The notes under the pieces were generated by a model. It saw only the letters and a program-made list of their open reading frames with translations, did no database searches and had not been told where the DNA came from. Shown here piece by piece: positions 1 through 8,358 of a stretch of 46,062 nucleotides of DNA. Location of the stretch: NCBI GenBank assembly GCA_020852925.1, contig JADYZU010000025.1, forward strand, positions 1 to 46,062, written 5' to 3'. Origin of the DNA: Rubellimicrobium sp. Its GTDB lineage: Bacteria > Pseudomonadota > Alphaproteobacteria > Rhodobacterales > Rhodobacteraceae. The translations under genes and the position numbers were made by a program. Positions within the stretch are counted from its first letter, which is position 1, and each line of letters starts with the position of its first letter.

Positions 1-128
1 AGCGCGGCGCGCACCGCCGCCTCGCCGGCGACATGGGCGACCGGCGGACGGGCAGGGGGCGGCGATGCCCCCTCCTCGGAGAGGGGAAAGGGCCCGCCCA
101 GGGCCGGTCCCAGTCGTCTGCGTGCCAT
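1..128 (-). CDS. parB: ParB partition protein, N-terminal part (runs off the window start)
   Basis: This is the 5' end of the gene whose main body lies at 45059-46062. The start codon is the complement of 126-128. The reading frame then runs leftwards past base 1 and continues in the same frame at 45935, because bases 1-127 duplicate the last 127 bases. The roughly 42 residues here are a proline- and alanine-rich N-terminal arm (MARRRLGPALGG...). ParB binds centromere sites (parS) and works with ParA to segregate the plasmid. The start lies 16 bases beyond the parA stop, so parA and parB form one minus-strand operon in the order parA-parB. Across the circle the full protein is 334 residues. 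The join depends on the contig being circular, which the exact terminal repeat strongly supports. Confidence 0.88.
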   Translation of the reverse strand, partial: MARRRLGPALGGPFPLSEEGASPPPARPPVAHVAGEAAVRAA

Positions 129-144
129 TGTCTGCCTCTCCTTG

Positions 145-1551
145 TCAGACCCTGCCAGCCGGCACAGGGTCATGATTTCCGCGTGCCAGCTCGTCGCGCC
201 GCCAGATCCCCACCAGCAGCCGCTTGAAGGCGGCATAGGTTTCGTCAAAGGTCTCGCGGCCGCGCACATAGGTCTCGCGGTTGAAGTCGCGGTAGTCCGC
301 CTCGTAGATGCCGTTCACCTGCTCGCCGGCCTGGCCGATCAGCGCGGTGAAGTCCTGCCGGTGCGGCGAGAGCGTCCGCCCGAGCCAGGCCTGCATCAGC
401 GCCGCCATCTCGGCCTGCTGGCCCGCGTCATAGCGCGTGACGATGGCGCGCACCGCATCCCATTCGAACGAGAGCCCGTCCCGGCCAAGCGCGCGCGCGG
501 CCATGTTCTCGCCCTCCTCGATCGAGGAGAAGGTCGCATGCAGCATGTCGAAGAACCGCCCCGTCGAGTCGAACTCGAGAAAGGACGCGCCAAGCGGCAC
601 CAGCAGGATATCGGCGGCCGCCAGCCCGTTGATGGTGAGATAGCCAAGCGCGGGCGGCGTATCGAGGAACACGATGTCATAGGCATCGAGGATGCCGTCC
701 TCGGCCAGCATCGCCCCGAGCGCATCCCACAGCTTCCAGCTCCGGGCCTGCATCCGCCAGACCGGGATCTGGAATTCGGACCAGTAGAGATTCAGTTGCG
801 CCCCGATCAGGTCGATGTTCGGCCAGTGCGTCCGCTGCACCAGATCCGCCGCCCGCAGCGACAGCGCCTCGGACAGGGTCTCGTCAAGGGGGAGGGGATC
901 GTCGCCGCGCGCGATGCGGGCGCGGTTCTCGGCCTGGAGATGCGCGGCATGGTGGCGCGCGAGGAGCGGAAACACCGTCTGCCATTCGTCGGCGACGCGC
1001 CCGCCGAAGATCGAGGTCATCGACCCCTGGCTGTCGAGGTCGATCACCAGCACCCGATAGCCGTCAAGCGCGGCCGACATCGCCAGATGCGCCGCGGTCG
1101 AGGTCTTGCCGACCCCGCCCTTGAAGTTCGCGACCGCCACCATCTTGGCCGGGAGGCCCTCGGGGCGGTAGGGGCGATAGGGCCGCGCGCGCGATCCCTC
1201 GGCGGCGAAATGGGCGCGCAGGCGCAGCACCTCGTCGAGGGTGAACCATTTCGCCCCGCCCTCGGTTTCCGAGCGGCCCTGCGGCAGGTCCGGATTCTGC
1301 CGCAGCACCCGGCGGAAATGGCCCGGCGCCACCGGGATCAGATAGCGCGTGATCTCCCAGGTCGAGAAGGGCCGCAGCACCCGCTGCCCCGCGGGATCAA
1401 GGCCGCGCCCGACCAGATCGTCGCGCCCGCGCGCGCAGGCCCGGGCGATGGCGGCCAGATCGCCGGTGCCCGCCGGCCCCCCGAGTTCGGCTAGCGCCCG
1501 GTCGGGGTCGATGTTGAAATAGGGGGGCAGGGCGATCGTTTCCGCCGGCAT
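145..1551 (-). CDS. parA: ParA/RepA-type partition ATPase
   Basis: Partition ATPase of 468 residues, the size of type Ia ParA proteins with an N-terminal DNA-binding region. Visible motifs are the deviant Walker A box KGGVGKTS (about residues 144-151), the Walker A' segment VLVIDLDSQG shortly after, and the downstream box DIVFLDTPPALGY. The first 110 or so residues contain a likely helix-turn-helix (region around KWFTLDEVLRLRAHF) of the kind used to autoregulate the operon. It drives ATP-dependent plasmid segregation with ParB. The start at 1551 has a GAGG-type ribosome site just upstream. A 13-bp inverted repeat begins 10 bases upstream of the start (1561-1602) and could be the ParA operator. 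It is divergent from the replication initiator, with the origin between them. Strong identification. Confidence 0.95.
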   Translation of the reverse strand: MPAETIALPPYFNIDPDRALAELGGPAGTGDLAAIARACARGRDDLVGRGLDPAGQRVLRPFSTWEITRYLIPVAPGHFRRVLRQNPDLPQGRSETEGGAKWFTLDEVLRLRAHFAAEGSRARPYRPYRPEGLPAKMVAVANFKGGVGKTSTAAHLAMSAALDGYRVLVIDLDSQGSMTSIFGGRVADEWQTVFPLLARHHAAHLQAENRARIARGDDPLPLDETLSEALSLRAADLVQRTHWPNIDLIGAQLNLYWSEFQIPVWRMQARSWKLWDALGAMLAEDGILDAYDIVFLDTPPALGYLTINGLAAADILLVPLGASFLEFDSTGRFFDMLHATFSSIEEGENMAARALGRDGLSFEWDAVRAIVTRYDAGQQAEMAALMQAWLGRTLSPHRQDFTALIGQAGEQVNGIYEADYRDFNRETYVRGRETFDETYAAFKRLLVGIWRRDELARGNHDPVPAGRV

Positions 1552-1560
1552 CTCGGCCTC

Positions 1561-1602
1561 ATGTCACATGTTTCTGCGCTTATACCCAAAAACATGCGAC
1601 AT
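1561..1602. promoter_or_regulatory. Inverted repeat in the parA promoter region, candidate par operator
   Basis: ATGTCACATGTTT (1561-1573) and AAACATGCGACAT (1590-1602) are inverted copies matching at 12 of 13 positions, separated by 16 bases. The pair sits immediately upstream of the parA start in the most AT-rich stretch of the origin region. Type Ia ParA proteins repress their own operon by binding such repeats, so an operator is the simplest reading. A secondary centromere site is an alternative. The repeat is seen directly; the function is inferred. Confidence 0.5.
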
Positions 1603-1784
1603 TGGAGTTTTCATCGCACATCACCCGCGTTTTCCGGCGTTTTTCTGTGCAGGATGGCTGTTCCCGTGGCTTTGGTGCCGCAGTCGCGCTGGTTATATCC
1701 GGGTTATTCCAGTGTTAAGGAAATGGGCCCTGGATGCAAGCCTTTGGGTTCGCGCGGTTTTTGCGGGGTCCGGGCAGAGAGGGT

Positions 1785-1840
1785 GATTCCGTTCCCACGA
1801 CAGGGCGATTCCGTTCCCACGACAGCGCGATTCCGAACCC
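1785..1840. repeat. Iterons, 22-bp period, two full copies and one partial
   Basis: GATTCCGTTCCCACGACAG occurs at 1785-1803 and again exactly at 1807-1825. A third copy begins at 1829 and keeps only GATTCCG before diverging. A spacing of 22 bases, two helical turns, places the copies on the same DNA face. This is typical of iterons bound by plasmid Rep proteins for initiation and copy-number control. The array lies 165-220 bases upstream of the initiator start. Confidence 0.78.
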
Positions 1841-1884
1841 CCGAGGAAGGAGCGCCGCCGGCGGGCCGGGGACTGGACCGGTCC

Positions 1885-1893
1885 TGTGGATAA
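1885..1893 (-). promoter_or_regulatory. Perfect DnaA box
   Basis: TGTGGATAA is the exact reverse complement of the consensus DnaA box TTATCCACA. It lies 45 bases downstream of the iterons and upstream of the initiator gene, where host DnaA would help the plasmid Rep protein open the origin. Confidence 0.7.
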
Positions 1894-2004
1894 CTCTAGG
1901 CTGGGTGTCAGTGAAACCACGAATCCGCCAGCGTGCGGAACATGGAGGATCCGGGGCAAACCCGGGCGGGAACGGGGCGCAGGCGGATGGCGGCAGGAAC
2001 GGGC

Positions 2005-3033
2005 ATGGGGGGGCTGCGCGGACGCGATCCGCGGTTGCCGGACAGGCATCCGACGGCGGATTTCTTTCTGTGCGACGTGCTCGACGCGATCCCCAAGGAC
2101 GACATGGGCAGCATGGAACATCCGATGTTCTCGCTCTCGACCCGGCCGGACCGGCGCATCCTGCGCTACGAACACAACGGCACCCGCATCGAGGTGGTCC
2201 CCTCGATGCGCGGCCTGGCCACGATCCACGACAAGGACATCCTCATCTACTGCATCAGTCAGCTCATGGCCGCCCTCAATGCCGGGCGCAGCATCGGCCG
2301 GGTGCTGGTGATGCGCGCGCACGATCTGCTGGTCGCCACCAACCGCGAAACCTCGGGCGACGGCTATCAGCGGCTGCGCGACGCCTTCGAGCGGCTGGCC
2401 GGCACGCGCGTCACCACGAACCATGTCACCGGCGGGCATGAGGTGACCGCGGGCTTCGGCCTCATCGAAAGCTGGGAGATCGTGCGGCGTGCCCGCGACG
2501 GGCGCATGGTCTCGGTGGCGGTGACGCTGTCGGACTGGCTTTACCGGGCGGTGCTGTCGAAATCGGTGCTCACCCTCAGCCGCGACTATTTCCGCCTGCG
2601 CAAGCCGCTCGAGCGGCGCATCTACGAACTGGCGCGCAAGCATTGCGGCCGTCAGGACAACTGGCGCATCTCGATCGACACGCTGCTGAAGAAGTCGGGC
2701 TCGGCCTCGCCGCGGCGGGTGTTTCGCAAGATGATGCGCGACATGATCGCGGCCGACGTGCTGCCCGACTACACCATGGCCGAGGACGAAGGCGACATCA
2801 TCCGCTTCGGCCAGCGCAATCCGCTGCTCGATCCGCCGCCCCATCCCTTCGTCGCGCCCGGCCCCTTTGTCGCGCCCGAGACCCTCGACGCCGCGCGCGC
2901 GCTGCGCCCGGGCGAGGATGTCCATGCGCTGCTGGCGCGCTGGCAGGCGGTCTGGCACGCCACCGGCGCCCCGCGGCTGCGCAGTCCGGACCGGACCTTC
3001 CTTGGCTGGCTGGCGCGGCCGGGGGCAGGATGA
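2005..3033 (+). CDS. repA: Plasmid replication initiator, RepA type (RPA family)
   Basis: Replication initiator that should bind the iterons at 1785-1840. The core matches the alphaproteobacterial 'replication initiator protein A' family: a start like RHPTADFFLCDVLDAIPKDD, then MEHPMFSLS, RRILRYEHNG, RGLATIHDKDILIYCISQ and the winged-helix region FRLRKPLERRIYELARKHCG. The frame is open from a GTG at 1933 and has in-frame ATGs at 1942, 1987 and 2005. I chose 2005 because AGGAA lies 5 bases upstream and the recognisable family sequence starts soon after; this gives 342 residues. This replicon type is one of the recognised plasmid classes of marine Rhodobacteraceae. The family call is firm, the start is not. 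Confidence 0.9.
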   Translation: MGGLRGRDPRLPDRHPTADFFLCDVLDAIPKDDMGSMEHPMFSLSTRPDRRILRYEHNGTRIEVVPSMRGLATIHDKDILIYCISQLMAALNAGRSIGRVLVMRAHDLLVATNRETSGDGYQRLRDAFERLAGTRVTTNHVTGGHEVTAGFGLIESWEIVRRARDGRMVSVAVTLSDWLYRAVLSKSVLTLSRDYFRLRKPLERRIYELARKHCGRQDNWRISIDTLLKKSGSASPRRVFRKMMRDMIAADVLPDYTMAEDEGDIIRFGQRNPLLDPPPHPFVAPGPFVAPETLDAARALRPGEDVHALLARWQAVWHATGAPRLRSPDRTFLGWLARPGAG

Positions 3034-3142
3034 TCGGGGCCACATTACATAACATCCCTTATTGGCGAAAGAGCCGGCGACCGACCCGTTTACCCCGCCC
3101 GGCCCGCGCCCTAGAGAGGACGGGCACAGCACCGGAGGGGCC

Positions 3143-4309
3143 ATGAGGATCGCGGTCGCGGGGATCGGTTATGTCGGGTTGTCCATCGCCGTGCTTCTGG
3201 CACAGCGCCACCGGGTCGTGGCCCTTGACGTGGATGCGGATCGGGTGGCGCTGCTGAACGCGCGCCGCGCCCCGATCGAGGATGCGGACATCGCCCGCCT
3301 TCTGGCCGGCGGGCTGCCCGGGCTGGAGGCGACCACCGATGCGGCCCTTGCCATGGCGGGGGCCGATGTCGTGGTCATCGCCACCCCCACCTCCTACGAT
3401 CCCGCGACCGACCGGTTCGATACCCGCTCCGTCGAGGAGGTGGCGGCGCGCGCCCTCGCCCTTGCCCCGCCGGCGGCGACGATCGTCATCAAGTCGACGG
3501 TGCCCGTGGGCTTTACCGGGGCGCTGAACGCGCGGCTGGGCACCGACCGCATCCTGTTCTCGCCCGAATTCCTGCGCGAGGGGCGGGCGCTGCACGACAA
3601 CCTGCATCCCTCGCGCATCGTCGTGGGCGGCACGGGGCCGGCGGCGCAGGCCTTTGCCGGACTTCTCGCCGAGGCGGCCCTCAGCCCGGCCGAGGTGCTG
3701 TTGTGCGGGGCGCAGGAGGCCGAGGCGATCAAGCTTTTCGCCAATACCTTCCTTGCGCTGCGCGTGGCCTATTTCAACGAACTCGACAGCTATGCCCTGG
3801 CGCGCGGCCTCGATGCGCGGGCGGTGATCCGCGGCGTCGGCCTCGATCCCAGGATCGGCACGCATTACAACAACCCCTCCTTCGGCTATGGCGGCTACTG
3901 CCTGCCCAAGGACACGCGCCAGCTTCTCGCCAATTACCGCGACGTGCCGCAGAACCTGATCCGCGCCGTGGTCGAGGCCAATGCCACGCGCAAGGATTTC
4001 ATCGCCGAGCGGATCGTGGCGCTTGCGCCCGCGCGGGTGGGCGTCCACCGGCTGGTGATGAAGGCGGGGTCGGACAATTTCCGCGACAGTTCCATCCAGG
4101 GCATCATGAAGCGCATCAAGGCCAAGGGCATCCCGGTCACGGTCTACGAGCCGCGCCTCGCGGCGGAGAGCTTCTTCAACTCGCCGGTCGAGCGCGACCT
4201 TGCCCGCTTCAAGGCCGATTGCGACCTCATCCTCGCCAACCGCATGGTGCCCGAACTCGAGGATGTGGCGGACAGGGTCTTTACCCGCGATCTCTTTGGC
4301 GGCGACTGA
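3143..4309 (+). CDS. ugd: UDP-glucose 6-dehydrogenase
   Basis: Oxidises UDP-glucose to UDP-glucuronate with two NAD+, supplying an acidic sugar donor for the polysaccharide. The 388-residue length is that of the bacterial Ugd/KfiD enzymes. Visible features are the dinucleotide loop GIGYVG at residues 7-12, the active-site lysine in EAIKLFANT (about 197), and the catalytic cysteine in [14 protein letters not shown] (Cys253). The frame is open upstream to 3062, but the ATG at 3143 follows a good GGAGGGG ribosome site and begins exactly at the Rossmann strand. The 109 bases between the initiator gene and this start contain an AT-rich patch (about 3043-3066) that could hold its promoter. It ends only 2 bases from the convergent gene at 4312. 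Confidence 0.96.
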   Translation: MRIAVAGIGYVGLSIAVLLAQRHRVVALDVDADRVALLNARRAPIEDADIARLLAGGLPGLEATTDAALAMAGADVVVIATPTSYDPATDRFDTRSVEEVAARALALAPPAATIVIKSTVPVGFTGALNARLGTDRILFSPEFLREGRALHDNLHPSRIVVGGTGPAAQAFAGLLAEAALSPAEVLLCGAQEAEAIKLFANTFLALRVAYFNELDSYALARGLDARAVIRGVGLDPRIGTHYNNPSFGYGGYCLPKDTRQLLANYRDVPQNLIRAVVEANATRKDFIAERIVALAPARVGVHRLVMKAGSDNFRDSSIQGIMKRIKAKGIPVTVYEPRLAAESFFNSPVERDLARFKADCDLILANRMVPELEDVADRVFTRDLFGGD

Positions 4310-4311
4310 CC

Positions 4312-4776
4312 TCAGCAGGCCTGCGCGCCCATCGCCACCGCCTGCACCCCCGAGAGCACATGATAGCCCGTGGTGGTCAGCCGCGCCTCGGTCATGAACC
4401 AGTCGCGGATCGCCGGCGGGTAATGGGCGGCCATGACCCGCGTGAGCCGCTCGAACTCGGCGCGCGGCAGCGGGATGCCGGGCAGGCCGGTGCGCGGCCC
4501 GTGAAAGCCGAGCCGCGCCCCCCGCGTCACGCAGGTGCCCGGCAGGCCGAGATAGAGCGTGCAGGCCGAGATGCAGCTGCCCTCGATGCGCAGGGCGGTG
4601 CCCGCGGCGCGATAGCGCTCGATCAGGGCAAGGCGTTCGGCCAGGCTGCCGCCGGGATCGTCGCGGATGGTCAGGGTCGCGGCGGGCAGGATTGCGGGCA
4701 ATGTGGTGGCAAGCAGGCACAGGGCGGCGGCAAGACGCGCGCGCCCCCTGCGGCGGCAGGCGGATGTTCCGGCCAT
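4312..4776 (-). CDS. Secreted ClpP/crotonase-fold protein of the COG3904 type
   Basis: A 154-residue protein with an N-terminal signal peptide or anchor (basic start, then hydrophobic stretch at about residues 13-33). The core has the pattern IEGSCISACTLYLGL, the hallmark of a family of periplasmic proteins related to the Clp protease fold, in which the serine in the SxACT segment occupies the nucleophile position. HGPR follows about 20 residues later. Such genes recur in alphaproteobacterial genomes and their substrates are unknown. It is the last gene of a minus-strand set (5642-6133, 4923-5612, this one), which suggests a role at the envelope linked to the polysaccharide. Whether it is catalytic cannot be told from sequence. 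Confidence 0.7.
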   Translation of the reverse strand: MAGTSACRRRGRARLAAALCLLATTLPAILPAATLTIRDDPGGSLAERLALIERYRAAGTALRIEGSCISACTLYLGLPGTCVTRGARLGFHGPRTGLPGIPLPRAEFERLTRVMAAHYPPAIRDWFMTEARLTTTGYHVLSGVQAVAMGAQAC

Positions 4777-4922
4777 GGCGGACCCCCCGAAGGACAGGCG
4801 GCCCGCACCGGAGGATCCGGCGGGGCCATGGTCCGACAGGAAGGATCACGCGGGGCCGGCCGGTGTCCGGGCTGCGTCCGCGGGCGGGCTTTTGCGCGCG
4901 ATTTGCCTCAAGTGCCCGGCGA

Positions 4923-5612
4923 TCAGCGCCCCGTGCGCGCAAGGACGGCGCGCAGCGTGGCCAGGATGATGCCCAGGTCGCGCCCGGGCCCGTGATCGCG
5001 CACATAATCGAGATCGAGCGCCACCCGCGCCTCATAGGCGATGTCGTTGCGCCCCGACACCTGCCAGAGCCCGGTCACGCCCGGCCGCAGCCGCTGGCGT
5101 TCGCCGAGGGCGCCGCCAAGCAGGACCAGTTCCGCCCGCGTCACCGGGCGCGGGCCGACCAGGCTCATCTCGCCGCGCAGGACATTCCACAACTGCGGCA
5201 GTTCATCGAGGCTGCTGCGCCGCAGGAACCGGCCGAACCGGGTGATGCGCGGATCGTCCCGCAGCTTGAAGGACGCCGCCCATTCGGCGCGGGCGGCCGG
5301 ATCGGCGGCCAGATGCGCCTGAAGCCGCGCCTCGGCATCGACCACCATCGTGCGCAGCTTCCAGCAGCGGAACCCCTGCCCGCCACGCCCGACGCGCGGA
5401 TGCCCGAAGAAGGGCTGTCCGCCCTCGCACCAGATCGCCGCGGCCAGCACCAGCACGACCGGCAGGACAAGCGGCAGCGCCGCCAGCACCAGCGCCAGAT
5501 CGAGGAGGCGCTTGCCCCGGTGCCGGTAGAAACCCTGCCCCGCAGGATGCGGTGCGGCCGCAGGCCAGACCGCAGAGGACAGACGACGGTCGAAGAGATC
5601 GGGCTTGCCCAT
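4923..5612 (-). CDS. Undecaprenyl-phosphate sugar-1-phosphate transferase (initiating transferase)
   Basis: Starts polysaccharide assembly by moving a sugar-1-phosphate from a nucleotide sugar to undecaprenyl phosphate on the inner membrane. The 229 residues match the short ExoY/WcaJ-C type. There is a basic segment GKRLLDL, one hydrophobic membrane segment (about residues 38-62), then [12 protein letters not shown], the conserved [28 protein letters not shown] block, [11 protein letters not shown] and [14 protein letters not shown]. The frame is open far upstream, but the ATG at 5612 has GGAGA in the right place and fits the family. It is the only initiating transferase I can see on the plasmid, so both assembly routes may depend on it or on chromosomal enzymes. 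The transferred sugar is not predictable. Confidence 0.94.
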   Translation of the reverse strand: MGKPDLFDRRLSSAVWPAAAPHPAGQGFYRHRGKRLLDLALVLAALPLVLPVVLVLAAAIWCEGGQPFFGHPRVGRGGQGFRCWKLRTMVVDAEARLQAHLAADPAARAEWAASFKLRDDPRITRFGRFLRRSSLDELPQLWNVLRGEMSLVGPRPVTRAELVLLGGALGERQRLRPGVTGLWQVSGRNDIAYEARVALDLDYVRDHGPGRDLGIILATLRAVLARTGR

Positions 5613-5641
5613 CGGATTCTCCGCGATGTTCGGGGCGGGGC

Positions 5642-6133
5642 TCAGGTGGCGCTGGCGGGCAGGCCGATCGCGTGCTGGCCTGCGCCGCTGGCGATGGCGC
5701 CAAGATCGACCGGCTCGCCGCGCGCGACGGTTTCGGCCACGGCCAGCAGCGTGGCGGCAAGCGCGTCCTCGCCCATGGCGGAGGCCATCGCCGCAAGGAT
5801 GCGCAGCGCCGCCTCCATGGCCGGCCGGAGCTGCGCCGCCGCCGGGGTGCCGATGGCCGCATTCGCCGCCGCCGCCAGTTCGGCCGCCAGAGCCCCGAGC
5901 GCCTCTGCCCCGGAGAGGCCGGGATCGGCCGCGCCGATGCCCGCCACCGCCGCCTCGATCGCCGGGGCGCAGGCCGGATCGGCAGGGGCGGCACAGGCCG
6001 CCACGACTTCCGCGACCGAAGCGGCGGCCGGGATGGCGGCCGGGATGGCGGCTGGCGCCGCGACCGGCAACACTCCCAGCGCCGCGGCACAAACGGGACT
6101 GAACCTGCGCATCCGCGCCCGGGCAGCAAACAT
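5642..6133 (-). CDS. Secreted alanine-rich protein of unknown function
   Basis: A 163-residue protein with a signal peptide (RMRRFSPVCAAALGVLPVAAPA) and then almost entirely alanine-rich helix. I do not recognise a family. The start at 6133 is supported by a strong GGAGG site 7 bases upstream. A 12-base unit encoding AAIP is duplicated exactly (6024-6047) at the predicted signal cleavage region. It is the first gene of the minus-strand set that continues into the initiating transferase with a 29-base gap, and it is divergent from 6318. Secretion and polysaccharide linkage are inferred from the signal and the context. Confidence 0.7.
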   Translation of the reverse strand: MFAARARMRRFSPVCAAALGVLPVAAPAAIPAAIPAAASVAEVVAACAAPADPACAPAIEAAVAGIGAADPGLSGAEALGALAAELAAAANAAIGTPAAAQLRPAMEAALRILAAMASAMGEDALAATLLAVAETVARGEPVDLGAIASGAGQHAIGLPASAT

Positions 6134-6189
6134 CGGCAACCTCCGTCCTCGGGGCAGGCAGAACCGCCGCCCGGCCCCTGTCGCAACGG

Positions 6190-6275
6190 ATCGGTGAGCA
6201 AGGTTAAGGAAGGGTAAATTTCTGAACGCAACCTTGAATTGTTTTTTCTGTTTGACAGCCATCGTCAAAGTTGCG
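6190..6275. promoter_or_regulatory. Divergent promoter region with two inverted repeats
   Basis: Between the divergent genes at 6133 and 6318 lies an AT-rich patch unlike its surroundings. It contains CAAGGTT (6199-6205) inverted as AACCTTG (6230-6236), and TTTGAC (6251-6256) inverted as GTCAAA (6264-6269). These are candidate operators for a regulator of both transcription units. The exact promoter boxes are not clear. Confidence 0.4.
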
Positions 6276-6317
6276 ACTGCCAAGGCGGGCGGGGTGCCCC
6301 TTCCAGCGGGTCGGGAA

Positions 6318-7049
6318 ATGGCGGTTCTGAGACGGCAGGGATGGCGCGATCTGGCCCCGATTCCGGCCCGGATTCCGGCCCCGATTCTGGCCTGGACTCT
6401 GGCTTGCACGGCCGTCCTCGTGCTCGTGATTCCTGCCTTCGGGCGCGAATACCGCGCTGCGGTCATGCTGCGCCGGGGCGAGGAGGCGGTATTGCTGGCG
6501 CTGCGCGACCTCGATCCGGCAGCCCTGCCCGACAGCCTGCCCGACAGCCTGCGCGCCCGGACCGAACTGATGGAGGCCTGCGGCGATCTGCTTCTGGCCT
6601 CGCCCGCGATCCGGGTTTCGCCGGTGCTGGCGCGCGGGGTGGCCGCGTCCTGTGCCGCGGCGGCGGCGGCGATCCTGCGGCGGGATCCGGCCCTGGCGCC
6701 GGCCCTGGCCGCGGCGCTGGTCGCCACGGTCGTGGGCGGGGACCGGATCGCGGGCGCCGCCTATGCCGCCGCCGCGGCCGCTGCCCCGCACGATCCCTGG
6801 CCGCTTGGCACGCGGCTGCTGGCGGCCGAGCGGCAGGCGGCCCTGGGTCCGCTGCCCGACGATCTGGCCGCGCCGGTGGCGGCGGATGTCGCGCGCGCGC
6901 TCGGGAACGATCCGGGGCGCCGGCTTGTGGCCGGGATCCACCTGCGCCAGCCCGGGCTGCGGCCCCTGATCGGGGCGGCGGCCGCCGGCCTCTCCGCGGG
7001 CGATCAGCGCGCCTTTCTGGGCGCGTTGCGGGCGGCGGCGGATGGCTGA
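6318..7049 (+). CDS. Membrane-anchored helical protein of unknown function
   Basis: A 243-residue protein with one membrane segment near the N-terminus (about residues 24-42) followed by an alanine-rich, probably all-helical domain that resembles a tetratricopeptide-like fold in texture. I see no catalytic motif. The frame is open from 6234; I prefer the ATG at 6318 because a GGGTCGGGA stretch precedes it and the membrane segment is then placed normally. The membrane segment is encoded by four decayed 12-base units (6359-6406). It overlaps the start of the polymerase gene by 8 bases, so a role in chain assembly or its control is likely by context only. Confidence 0.7.
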   Translation: MAVLRRQGWRDLAPIPARIPAPILAWTLACTAVLVLVIPAFGREYRAAVMLRRGEEAVLLALRDLDPAALPDSLPDSLRARTELMEACGDLLLASPAIRVSPVLARGVAASCAAAAAAILRRDPALAPALAAALVATVVGGDRIAGAAYAAAAAAAPHDPWPLGTRLLAAERQAALGPLPDDLAAPVAADVARALGNDPGRRLVAGIHLRQPGLRPLIGAAAAGLSAGDQRAFLGALRAAADG

Positions 7050-8343
7050 GGGGGCCCGGCCCGCGCGGGCGCTTGCCCGCGCCGAGACCCGGCCCGCGCG
7101 GGCGCTTGCCCGCGCCGAGACCCGGATCGGCGTGGCGCTGGCGCTGCTGGCGCCGGTGGCCGCGCTGCCGGTGGCGGGCGCGCGCCCGGCGTGGTGGCTG
7201 CTCGGGACCGCGCTCATCGCGCTTGGCGGGCTGGCGCTTCAGGCGGGCCGGCTGCGGTTCCGCCTCCGGACCGGGGACTGGCCGCCCGTTCCGGCGGGGA
7301 TCGCGCCGCCCTTCGTGCTGCTGGGGCTGCTCGTGCCGGTCTGGGGGGCGGTGCAGGCGCTGCCGGTCGCCGGGCCGGCGCTGTCGCTCGTGCCGGGGGC
7401 AAGCCTGCTCGGGGCGCTGCGGCTGTCGGGCTATCTGATGTTCGTCATGCTGGTCGCCGCCCTGGCCGGGCCGCCTGCCCGGGCCGACCTGATGGCGCGG
7501 ATCCTGTTCTGGGGCATCGTGGCGCAGGCGGTCTGGGCGCTGGTGGCGCTGCGCCTGCTGGGCGATGCGGCGCTCTGGGGGGACAAGACCCAGTATCGCG
7601 GCGTGGCGACCGGCAGTTTCGTCAACCGCAATTCGCTGGCCACCTTCCTCGGGCTCGGGCTGGTCCAGGGGGCGGCCCTTGGGGCGCGCCCGGGCGGGCG
7701 GGCGCCGGTGGCGGCGGGGATGGCCGCGATCCTGGTGGCGCTGCTGGCGACGCAATCGCGCCTCGGGGTGGCGGCGGGCGTGGCGGGCCTCGGGGTCACG
7801 GCGGCGCTGCTGTGGGCACGGCCCCGGCGCCGGCTCCTGCTGGCGGGGGCGGGGCTGGCCCTGGGCGTGGCCGTGGTCGCGGGCAATGCCGGCCTGGCCG
7901 AACGCCTTCTGGCCGCCGGCCCCGAGGGGCGGATGCGGCTTGAACTCTATCGCCAGATCCTTGGCATGATCGCGGCGCGGCCCTTCACGGGCTGGGGCCT
8001 CGATGCCTTCGGCGCGGCCTTTGCCGCCTTCCGCGCCCCGCCCCTGCCCGGCGCCTTTCACTATGACCTGGCCCACAACAGCTATCTCGCGCTCTGGGCC
8101 GAGATGGGGGTGATCGCCGGATCGCTGCCGCCGCTGATCCTGGCCGGGGCGGGGGTGGTGCTGTGGCGCCGGCGGCACGCCCCGGACGGGCCGGGGCCGC
8201 AGGCGGCGGCGGGGATCGGGGCGCTGGTGCTGGGCGGGCTGCATTCGCTGGGCGATTTCAGCCTCGAGATCCCGGCCGTCACCCTGGCCTTCCTCTCGGT
8301 CCTCGGGCCGGGCATGGCCCGGCGGGGGGCCGGGCCGGACTGA
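7042..8343 (+). CDS. O-antigen ligase / Wzy-type polysaccharide polymerase
   Basis: Integral membrane protein of 433 residues with about ten hydrophobic segments and a large periplasmic loop. The Wzy_C/O-antigen ligase signature is visible: GSFVNRNSLATFL, SRLGVAAG and the loop ending in DLAHNSYLALWAEMGVIAG, with the conserved histidine and glutamate. It should polymerise or ligate undecaprenyl-linked repeat units at the periplasmic face. The start overlaps the preceding gene. The cytoplasmic N-terminus is built from an exact tandem 33-base duplication (7057-7122) giving RPARALARAET twice. It is followed 15 bases later by the Wzc-type gene. Whether it is polymerase or ligase cannot be decided; a second such protein is encoded at 22919. 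Confidence 0.88.
   Translation: MAEGARPARALARAETRPARALARAETRIGVALALLAPVAALPVAGARPAWWLLGTALIALGGLALQAGRLRFRLRTGDWPPVPAGIAPPFVLLGLLVPVWGAVQALPVAGPALSLVPGASLLGALRLSGYLMFVMLVAALAGPPARADLMARILFWGIVAQAVWALVALRLLGDAALWGDKTQYRGVATGSFVNRNSLATFLGLGLVQGAALGARPGGRAPVAAGMAAILVALLATQSRLGVAAGVAGLGVTAALLWARPRRRLLLAGAGLALGVAVVAGNAGLAERLLAAGPEGRMRLELYRQILGMIAARPFTGWGLDAFGAAFAAFRAPPLPGAFHYDLAHNSYLALWAEMGVIAGSLPPLILAGAGVVLWRRRHAPDGPGPQAAAGIGALVLGGLHSLGDFSLEIPAVTLAFLSVLGPGMARRGAGPD
7057..7122 (+). repeat. Exact 33-bp tandem duplication inside the polymerase gene
   Basis: Two identical 33-base units (7057-7089 and 7090-7122) encode the same 11 residues twice in the cytoplasmic N-terminus. Loss or gain of a unit keeps the reading frame. 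Confidence 0.9.
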
Positions 8344-8358
8344 ACGAAAGGATCGCGG

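Larger units (their letters stand above)
1552..2004. other. Putative origin of replication (oriV) between parA and the initiator gene
   Basis: This divergent non-coding interval of about 450 bases holds the elements expected of an iteron-regulated plasmid origin. They are an AT-richer stretch (about 1560-1720), two imperfect 10-base repeats GGTTATATCC and GGGTTATTCC (1691-1710), a directly repeated 19-base motif with 22-base period (1785-1840) and a perfect DnaA box (1885-1893). It also carries the promoters for parA and the initiator. Open reading frames that cross it lack family resemblance and are treated as chance. Confidence 0.75.

Noticed and set aside
1..127. Biological terminal direct repeat of a linear element
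   Set aside because: The length of 127 bases is a typical assembler k-mer overlap and parB is interrupted unless the ends are joined; circular overlap explains it.
142..1494. Plus-strand open frame opposite parA
   Set aside because: Antisense to an intact ParA with all ATPase motifs; low-complexity shadow.
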